DNA of 64,000 nt, from NCBI RefSeq assembly GCF_036884655.1, contig NC_088337.1, forward strand, positions 32,656,501-32,720,500, given 5' to 3'. Positions within the stretch are counted from its first letter, which is position 1, and every line of letters begins with the position of its first letter. The notes below the pieces were generated by a model, which worked only from the letters and a program-made list of their open reading frames with translations, searched no databases and was not told where the DNA came from. This DNA comes from Musa acuminata AAA Group. Lineage: Eukaryota > Streptophyta > Magnoliopsida > Zingiberales > Musaceae. This document shows, one piece after another, positions 57,001 through 64,000 of this stretch. A program made the position numbers and the translations under genes.

Positions 57001-60000
57001 TACACTGCTACAGTGTACTGTACACTGCTACAGTACTCGGTACGGTACGGGCGGTCCGCGTACCGCTGGCCTGTCGGACCGGTACATACCGCCCGTACCG
57101 GACGGTACAGTCCGGTATGGCAAACCTTGTTCTAAAGCAACGGAATTGTGCATGCATGAACTATGTCCATATCCCATATTAAAAATCAACAACACCATAA
57201 GCAGCTTTAGTTTACAAGTCTAAGTCGATCCCTATTTTTAAATATCTACTTTCTTTTTTTTGGATCATCATTAATCAGAAAAGGCAAGCAATCATTAAAA
57301 AAAGGATACAAATATCCGTGACAAATAAAATTACGAATTTCATAATAATAAGCTACAAATATTATTAAATAAACAAAATATTTATAGATATTACATGAAG
57401 GTCACAGGAGAGAGACAAAACCTCTAAATAATCAATTCTGACATGCCCTGTGCCCTGATCATCCCAATTACCTTCATCGTTCAACCGGTAAACCTTAACT
57501 CGCTGAACCATTTATAAACCAATTAGTTAGTAATTCATCATAAGCTGCAGTGTAAACAAATCAACTAGGAGATAATAAACAAAAACGGATGATGTTGACT
57601 TCAAAAGAAGGAAAAATGAACAAAAAAATCCATAAAATGTGTGAAAAATCATTTTCCGAAATCACATTAGATAATATAGACGATCAATCTCAACTATTAA
57701 ATGACGGTTCATCAGATTGACAGGTTTAACATCAGCCAATTCCTTGGCCGTATAACCAAAAACCAGCTGGAGCCAGTGAAGGGAAAGTTGGAGGACAGAA
57801 GACAGCACAGCCAGTAGGCATAAGAAAGAGAAAGGCAAGAGAAAAGAAAAGCATGACTGCGAAGCAAAAAAGCATATACAATTGTGTTCGCATTCACCGT
57901 CCGTTCTCACCATGTTTGTCATCCAATCACCACTATATTTGCAATTCACTGCCATGTGAGACAGCAAAAAAAAATAGTAATAAGATAGGGAGGGCAAAGA
58001 GGATAAAGCAGCTCTGTCTCTCGAGGTACGAAGGATTAATTACAAAGAAGGGACTTCATGTAACTGGATTCAGAACTAAAACTGAATCTTGCCAGTGCTC
58101 TCTTCAGAAGAAGTCTCTTTGGAGGTGCATAAGGCACCTCGAAGTACCCTAGGCTAAAAGTCTTAAACTAGGCAACTTCTGGGCAAGCACCTCGGTCGAG
58201 GTGTTAGACAATCAGAGGCTCACCTGGGCCTCACCTTAGCTGCCAACCCAATAAGCTTTTCCCTACTTGCCACTGGCACATTGACCCTTTCTATGCCGTT
58301 TATTCTATAAATACTAATTCAATCTTAAATTAATATAAAATTCATATAAAGTAGATAAACAAACTAAAATATCAAAGATATTACTACCGATAGTATATTA
58401 AGTAAAATCAAGCACTCAAGTCTTAATTTGTGGAATCCAATTGATCCTAATTCTTGAAATAGTACCAATGAGTTAAATAAATAATTAATTGAAAGATGAA
58501 TGTTAACATGTCAAATGCAAAAGATGATGTGGTTTTTTTACGATCAAAATTTGATAATGGGTGACATAACAAGGGCATTTGCGTTTCGAAAAACAAGACT
58601 ATACTAGACAACAACCAAGATTACAAACATGCGCCAAAGCATCAAGTTCAAGCATAATAAATATTGAAGAAGAAAAGGTTAATTCTGATAAAATAGAAGA
58701 TGATATTAAGAAATATAAACTAAGTGGTGAGGAAGATAGGCAAACAGATAATGTTGATGATGTGGGCGGACCTTGATTATCATTAGAAGTCTTGAATGAT
58801 AAATGTTTGAATTTTCTAGTTTTGATAATAACAAATGAAGCAATGTGATTATAATTTTGTTGATTGAGCACTCTATAGACAGCTCAGCTTATGTAATTTG
58901 GTGCTTTGATGATAATCATCTTACATATGTAATGATATAGAACTCATTTTGATTAAATTCTTGTTTTAATGAAATAATGAACTTGGATATATTTTCATAA
59001 TTTTCATGAGGTGAGTGCATTACTTTACTCAGGTGAGCACCTAAACAAACATCTAAAGCCTCCAGCAATAAGGCATGTTGTTGCCATAGTGCCTGGCGCT
59101 TTTGACAACACTAGTCCAAAGTTACAAAAAGAGTTTATCTATATTTTAGCACAGCGAGAGCTAAGAATTTTGACAAGAATTAGAATTGAAATTAAATATG
59201 ACTAGATGCCACATAAAGTAAGAATCAATGTAATAGTTTAAGTCACAACACAAGTAAAAGAAGATGCAACAATGTGATATAATTAATATACCATTCCTGA
59301 CATCACAGTCACTGATTCATGTGCAGGGTTCAGGGTGTTACTAAGGCTCTTTCCAAAATGATCCAACAGGAAGCAAAATAATTAAAACAAATAACAAAAA
59401 ATTTACAGTTGATGCAAAAAAAAAGGCATCAACAGCGCTGTATAAGCACCACATGGACAATGAATGCCAAATGTTATTGAGTGAACTATCCAGCAACTAG
59501 CTTACGTTAATTTTCTGGCAAATTAAAATCCTTGATCCATGTCATTTAACCAAATACTTTGATATGCTTTCAAGAGTTCAAATCCAACTGCAAACTAAGA
59601 GGCACAATGTTTTTCAGGAATGTGTGTCATATGCTCCACTTTTATATGTTTGATTATATATTCATTAAGGCTAAAATATTTATTGTTTTGTTTTGAGATT
59701 TCAGCTTTTGATTTAATGCGAACATTAGAAGAGCACAGTCAAGACTATGCAATTCTAAGCTACATGTCATACACCACCACTGCAGCCTCACTTTTTGGCT
59801 GTTATGTTAGTAACTTAGTATATCAGTTTGTTGATGAGGAAATTGACTATCTTATGCTGCCTAAAAATAAGTGTATCATTCTGTAACGTGAAACAACAGA
59901 ATACAGGTTATTACCATATATCAAATGTGTAGGTAACGTGAAACAGCAGAATACGAAAAGAATGACAGCTAACAAAAATAAACCACGGGGAAAATAATGC

Positions 60001-60443
60001 TGTAAAAATAAACTATAGCAAAACCAAATAAGCCACGTCTCCTGAACTAAATGAAGGCAGGCAAACCGGGACACATGACGATATAAAATGGGCTAGTCGC
60101 TGACGGAAGTGATTCCCTGGACGAATCAAAAACAGAAACAAAAACCCGAAAGGTAAAGAAATTGGTACAGGCGAGATGAGCGCCTAAGCTGATAACAAGG
60201 GCCCATAACCACAGTGGCAGAACCAGTGGATTACTAAACAAGAAGGGAACACGAGACCCTAAGATAGCAAGAACAGTGCAAAAATCAAAAGGATTCAAGA
60301 AGACAAGCACCGATCACAAAAACTAGGGCACCCAAGAAAAAAGAACCCAAGATCTTTCCCTAACGGGAAACGAATTTTCAGAAACCCTAGAAAGAACTGA
60401 CCAAAGAACTCGAGGAATTGGACGTCTTGCCCTGGGCGCCCAT
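32865..60443 (-). CDS. PP4R3/SMEK, regulatory subunit 3 of protein phosphatase 4
   Basis: 26 exons, about 845 aa, all junctions in frame: 60443-60402, 57502-57422, 56387-56288, 56182-56098, 55990-55941, 55862-55797, 53983-53904, 52362-52303, 50266-50167, 50073-49996, 46066-45999, 45921-45853, 45773-45696, 45603-45508, 42757-42687, 41791-41714, 41579-41486, 37982-37884, 37277-37078, 36988-36874, 34385-34254, 34154-34047, 33889-33780, 33713-33618, 33314-33058, 32989-32865. N-terminal EVH1/PH-like domain (about 15-118, from RVKVYRLNDEGNWDDQGTGH), then the SMK-1 domain and helical repeats (about 160-640, with LKEHVVFKEAIPIKD and NLVRSYVIQQEGNSLLGLL), then an acidic, Lys-rich tail with FSRIKRKS as a possible nuclear signal. 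PP4R3 directs PP4 catalytic subunit to substrates; in Arabidopsis SMEK1 it acts on HYL1 and microRNA production (from memory). Exon 2's acceptor is pyrimidine-poor and its donor (GTTTTG) weak, so that exon edge is least sure. Several introns carry transposon relics. Confidence 0.95.
34930..35190. repeat. C/T-rich tract plus taccgg-type fragment in a PP4R3 intron
   Basis: A 150-base tract of ttcctcctcttcc-type pyrimidine repeats (about 34940-35095) is followed by ccaaccgatacataccggac (35140-35159) and related words. The same pairing of a C/T-rich stretch with cataccgg words occurs in the element at 38139-38904, so this is probably a degraded member of that family. Confidence 0.45.
38333..38563 (+). 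repeat. 33-bp minisatellite, seven units, frame-preserving
   Basis: Units start at 38333, 38366, 38399, 38432, 38465, 38498 and 38531, exactly 33 bases apart with no indels. The consensus begins ctgcctcttcaccgctgcga. On the + strand it stays open as an 11-residue repeat like ALPLHRCDVAA, inside a 157-codon frame (38327-38800). It lies antisense in a PP4R3 intron within a repeat element, so I do not call it a gene. Confidence 0.9.
38809..38900. repeat. (TA)46 microsatellite
   Basis: 92 bases of uninterrupted TA. Likely hypervariable in length and prone to sequencing or assembly error. Confidence 0.97.
43310..43341. repeat. (TA)n microsatellite
   Basis: About 16 TA dinucleotides in PP4R3 intron 14. 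Confidence 0.9.
44036..44855. mobile_element. Non-autonomous hAT-like element with 8-bp target duplication
   Basis: 820 bases in PP4R3 intron 14. The left end taggggtgttcaaaccaaac and right end gattttaacatcccta form inverted repeats (taggg[g/a]tgtt core). They are flanked by identical 8-bp copies of accatcat (44028-44035 and 44856-44863). An 8-bp duplication and taggg ends fit the hAT superfamily. The interior is subterminally rich in aaccggtttggtttgaacc and ggttcggttcgaacc words in both orientations and has no transposase, so it would depend on an autonomous partner. Confidence 0.8.
47338..47568 (-). pseudogene. Unrecognised coding-like fragment in PP4R3 intron 10
   Basis: A 76-codon frame with normal-looking amino-acid composition, including VVVGPWKIKSFHVTALELED and YRFVGDAENNDFYEV. 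Sequence on both sides continues in other frames with stops, as in a decayed gene or transposon piece. I do not recognise the family. It could instead be chance. Confidence 0.25.
48045..48089. repeat. (AAT)15 microsatellite
   Basis: Fifteen AAT trinucleotides in PP4R3 intron 10. About 100 bases upstream a 37-bp phrase (tttcctatatcctatacacc...) is duplicated with a period of about 47 (47885 and 47932). Confidence 0.95.
48634..48930 (-). pseudogene. Second unrecognised coding-like fragment in PP4R3 intron 10
   Basis: A 98-codon frame starting MPEGSMLVLFDVHAPTWSRI and containing ISAIAEFLLHKEDHVKFFSF. Its composition looks more like real protein than most intronic frames here. It lies on the same strand as, and upstream of, the fragment at 47338-47568, so both may be parts of one decayed insertion. 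No family recognised. Confidence 0.25.
56860..57128. mobile_element. taccgg-rich MITE-like element with 10-bp target duplication
   Basis: 269 bases in PP4R3 intron 2. The ends aaggttcgccgtaccgtacc and ggtatggcaaacctt are inverted repeats. Identical gttctaaagc copies flank it (56850-56859 and 57129-57138). The interior is packed with gtacgg/ccgtac palindromes and a tandem run of tgtacactgttacagtgtac type units (56967-57036). A 9-10 bp duplication is typical of Mutator-like elements, though the taccgg-rich interior is not diagnostic. No coding capacity. Confidence 0.8.
58093..59112. mobile_element. Possible degraded hAT-like element in PP4R3 intron 1
   Basis: Left end cagtgctctcttcagaag and right end gcgcttttgacaacacta (reverse complement tagtgttgtcaaaagcgc) resemble the cagtgttgtcaaa ends of some plant hAT elements. 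Between them are repeated aggtgc/gcacct words near both ends and an Asp/Glu/Lys-rich open frame (58579-58776). No clear 8-bp target duplication was found, so the assignment is tentative. Confidence 0.35.
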
Positions 60444-61200
60444 CACCAGCCCGCCGCCACCGCAGCTCCTCCCGCGACAATTCAAGGGGGAAGGTACCCA
60501 AGATTCCGAGGACGAGGAAGAGGAACAGGGGAAGAGATGGAGAAACGGGCGGGTTTAGGGCGACGAATGGAAAACCCTAACCGCCATTAACGACGCAGGA
60601 GAAGCCCACCCTTTTCCCCTTTCTCGTTCTTCCCCCCCTCTCTATCTCCTTTTCTTTATCCCTCTCTTTCTTTGCTCTCCCTACTCTTTATTCAGACAAT
60701 GTAGGAATAGTGAGACGGAATGAGGCGACCTAATAGTTTGCTTTGCGTCGTCCAATATTACGGAAACGCCCTCCGTCCTCGTAGGGGCTCCGAGGCTAGT
60801 GCGCCACGGCTGTCCCTCTCCAGGCAGGATCTAGGAAAAGAAAGCGTGCGTGGGTCCCACTGAGGTCGTGGCTTGTTCGGGACTTCGGTCAGTGAGGGCC
60901 TGGTTTGAGGTAGGTTCCCTGAACTCTGCATCGTCATAGACAGCTGATCTGTTGCTATATCTCGCTTTCCCTTTTTGACGGTGGGACGGGGAGGGCTTCG
61001 CCGTGCCTGGCTGACGCAGCCGAGCCTGAACGCGCCGAGGCGGCCCAATAGGTGACTCACGCGTGACGCATCGCGCAATTGGTCAAAGCCATGGGCCTCG
61101 GAAGGACGGTGGGGCATACGTGGCAGGTGACGTATGACGGTGATCGTATTCATTTATCTTGGATTATTAACTCAACCACGGGAGAGACGGACTCGAGAAA
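60444..61200 (-). promoter_or_regulatory. PP4R3 leader and proximal promoter region
   Basis: Upstream of the PP4R3 start the sequence is C/T-rich on the + strand (60600-60690), then GC-richer with several ACGT-core words (gtgactcacgcgtgacgc at 61052-61069 and ggtgacgtatgacgg at 61126-61140) that could bind bZIP factors. An open minus-strand frame (60758-61153) has arginine/proline-rich, non-conserved-looking sequence and I do not call it a gene. Confidence 0.4.
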
Positions 61201-61929
61201 CTTTTTCCAACCTGTCCTCGTGTAGGTGGTACTTTGGAGAATCTCCTCAGAAGCTCGATATTTCCATCTCGAAGGCCCCTCAAATACTCATGTGTACACG
61301 AGTCTAAACCACATCGGGTTGATTCAGGCATCAATGATATTTTTACGTGATATTTTTGCTATTAAAAAGAGGACCCAATGTTGCACGAACATCCGTTCGT
61401 CGATCCTCTCAATGAACACTTGAGCAAAGAGGCATTGTACCTAACTTATAATATTTTCACCCAAAGGAGACAGTAGCCACTCTTTCTGGACATTAATGCA
61501 TCTACCTCCGTGTAGACTCCAATACAATACTAGTTCATATTTAATGTCCTAGGTCTCTCACCTCCAAGGATGACTTTGGTCTACCTCCTCATTCTCATTG
61601 ATGTGTTCTTAAATCTCATTCACCAAGTACATATGTTAATAAGAATAATATAGGTCGTTGATTCACTTTTTTCCCAACTAGTCCAACAGATGATACCACC
61701 AACTCAGCCATAGTCCCCAAATCCATGACCAATGGTGTCCATTGAGATTCCTCAACCCGACGCGATGTTGACATCTCAAGAGCACCCATGGCCAACGGTG
61801 CACTTTAGTCATAAATCATGAAATTCAATGAATCATACCGCCCTCACTTTGCCCTACTTGAATTTGAGACAAGTCGATCATCATTCACCTAGTAAATCCA
61901 AGAGGAACTAATTTCAACAAATATTCATC

Positions 61930-64000
61930 TCCCACCCATGGAAGCATTCAGTTGTATTATCAATCCGATGGAGTATATTACAGTGTTCTATGCCTAAATG
62001 TCGTTATATGATATCTCGGATGTCCTAATGTGTCATACCTTCTCGATCACATTAAGAGGCCATATATAAGAATGGTACACTTGCTTAAAGCCACTTTTCA
62101 TATACTATTTCACCCAAGCTAGCATTAGGGTTTGAATATCACTTCAAAAGGAAAGTATGCCCTTGGTCTTCGGTGACAATAGTCCTTAGACTTAGGCATG
62201 AGAAGAAAGAAACACTTACAAATTTTATTGCTCAGTTTACAAATGAGATCGAGGCATAATAGTTATTCATCATTACTCATAATGTAGACCTTCATAATGG
62301 GGCTCAAGCCTTCTCATTTTTTTTGTTATTGATAGGGAGACCACCAATAATTATACCCTAGGTACTTCAAAGGGTCAATCAAGGTATTGCTAAGACAATG
62401 GTCTCAATTAAGTATGAGGAGTCATGCAAGAGGTCAAAGCAGGAGCAGCCACTATTAGTCTCGACCCGAGGTCATCATAGTATAGCAGCCAAAGTATCCT
62501 ATCTAAGGTCAAAATTAACATATCTAAATATAACAAATCAAAGTTTTCCTACAGATAAAGAAGGGGCTCTTAAGATACCCTCATCTAATGAAAACCCCAT
62601 TAGTGAAATGAGATAAGTTCAAGTATTATAGTTCCACTAAGATTACGATGATGACATCAAAAAATATCATGACCTGAAAGAACAAATTGAAAAGCTCATA
62701 TAACGAGGGCACCTTAGGCAGTTCATTTGAAAGCACCCGGAACTTTCACCCCAACCTCTGGGGCTAGTGGAGAGGCAAATTGATGTTATAATTAGTGGAC
62801 TTGCCTCAGGAGGGGAGGGGAGAGGACTCTGAGTTGTAAAGTTTATACTTGAGTTACCAATGAAAAGCATCCGAGAATGAAAAGCGACTAGGAGATAACT
62901 TTCAATGAGGAAGAGGTGGAGTATCACGGTCTGAATCATGACAATGCTTTGGTAGTCTCTATATAGATGATTAATGCTCAAGTGAAGAGGGTCGTAATCG
63001 ACATAAGTAACTCTATTAATATCCTTTGATGCTTTTTGAAAACTTAGGTTGTCACTAATAGCCTTACCTTAATAACATCACTACTAGGGTTCACTTGCGA
63101 CTTTATCTTACCTCTCAGTGTTATGAAGCTATATGTCACATTCAAACATGAGCCCTAATCTAAAATAATATTGATTGAGTTTATGATAGTTACAAACAAT
63201 CATACCTATACTAAATAGATTAAAGACGATAATGCTAACTTACCACATAATAATAATTTTTTTAATGAGAGCCAATATTAGAGAGCTTAGAAGTAACATA
63301 AGAGAGTTACAACAGTGCTACTTGATGATGGTCTCGGCCTAAGATATCACATATAGACCCTGGAGACTTAATCAAATTTGTTCCATATCTTGATATGGTA
63401 GAGTTGCTAATCGAGGTACTCCTAAATAAAGCCCAACCCACCCAAACCATCAAGGTTAGGAAAACCCTTCATGGGGAGAGGCGGGTGCAATTTATCAACT
63501 TTCTCAAGGAGAATACTAAGGTGTTCGCATGGTCACCGACAGACATATCAGGAATTGACCCCAACATAGCTCAACATCACTTGAACATTTTTTTCAAAAC
63601 ATAATCAATGAAGCAAAAGCATTGTAAGTTTGCTCCTAACTGGCATAGAGTAATTAGTGAAGAGGTAGATAAATTGTTTGGATCAGGGTTTATTGTCGAG
63701 ATGTAGTACCCTCAATGACTCACCAATATTATACTCATTAAAAAATCTAATGAAAACTGAATGATATGTTGACTATCTCGTGTCAACAATGCATGCCTAA
63801 AAGATAGTTATCATATTCCTCGGATTGATTAATCAATTAATATTATCTTGAGTCACGAGCTTTTTACCTTTATAGATATATTTTCAGTGTACGATCAAAT
63901 CAGAATAGCGTCAAAGGATCAGGAATATACCTCCATCACATACCGAGACATATATTGCTATCAAGTCATGCCTTTAAGTTAAAAAATATGAGAGCAATAT
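61930..64000 (+). mobile_element. Decayed Ty3/gypsy retrotransposon, gag to RT, cut by window end
   Basis: Recognisable pieces of a gypsy polyprotein in order, scattered over frames and broken by stops. Gag: SLYDISDVLMCHTFS then TLRG (about 61998-62070), KETLTNFIAQFTNEIE (about 62208), and VERQIDVIISGLASGG (about 62770-62815). Protease: ITFNEEEVEYHG, then NALVVSI and VVIDISNSINIL (about 62898-63030). RT start: FLKENTKVFAWSPTDISGID (63494-63553), the RVISEEVDKLF and DSYHIPRID motifs, and FIDIFSVYDQIRI (63872-63910). Intact catalytic YVDD would lie beyond 64000. Several in-frame stops (for example just after 63601 and near 63703) show it cannot make a full protein. Bases 61201-61929 may hold its leader or LTR, but I could not define either. 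Confidence 0.85.

Noticed and set aside
60758..61153. 131-codon minus-strand frame upstream of PP4R3
   Set aside because: GC-rich promoter region with Arg/Pro-rich translation, no recognisable domain, and no similarity I could name.

Overview
This is a stretch of plant nuclear genome. The genes have many short exons joined at GT-AG splice sites, and the proteins are plant families: a SHAGGY/GSK3 kinase ending in ARKQC, a PAS-Raf MAPKKK, a short S1-type bZIP and a plant PP4 regulatory subunit 3. Some first exons are GC-rich, the spacers are AT-rich with long TA tracts, and there is a decayed Ty3/gypsy element and a recurring 'taccgg' repeat family. I infer a monocot, possibly a banana relative (Musaceae). 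The species guess is weak and rests on general impression.

Layout, left to right: (1) 363-1707 (+), last seven exons of a clade I GSK3/SHAGGY-like kinase; (2) 3530-8103 (+), five-exon mitochondrial carrier of the SLC25A44 type, whose 2.1 kb first intron holds a minisatellite, a TA tract and a 68-bp tandem repeat; (3) 9784-12154 (-), two-exon, very acidic disordered protein with G-box motifs upstream; (4) 14299-23848 (-), 13-exon PAS-domain Raf-like MAPKKK; (5) 27428-27832 (-), intronless group-S1-like bZIP with an in-frame hydrophobic 5' extension; (6) 30120-30917 (-), ZCCHC10-like zinc-knuckle protein with a repeat-filled 5'UTR intron; (7) 32865-60443 (-), 26-exon PP4R3/SMEK gene, about 27.6 kb long and encoding about 845 aa, its introns swollen by transposon-derived insertions; (8) about 61930-64000 (+), decayed Ty3/gypsy gag-protease-RT running off the right edge.

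I reconstructed exon chains for the multi-exon genes by hand. Reading frame is continuous across every junction given, which is the main support for the models. The genes are unrelated housekeeping, signalling and regulatory loci, not a cluster or operon. Three encode phospho-signalling components (GSK3, PAS-Raf, PP4R3), but nothing in the sequence links them functionally.

I did not find a convincing new biological system. The most distinctive signals are a family of taccgg-rich inverted-repeat elements (one with an intact 10-bp target duplication), an 820-bp hAT-like element with an 8-bp target duplication, a seven-unit 33-bp in-frame minisatellite, a candidate U12-type intron in PP4R3, and the bZIP 5' extension.
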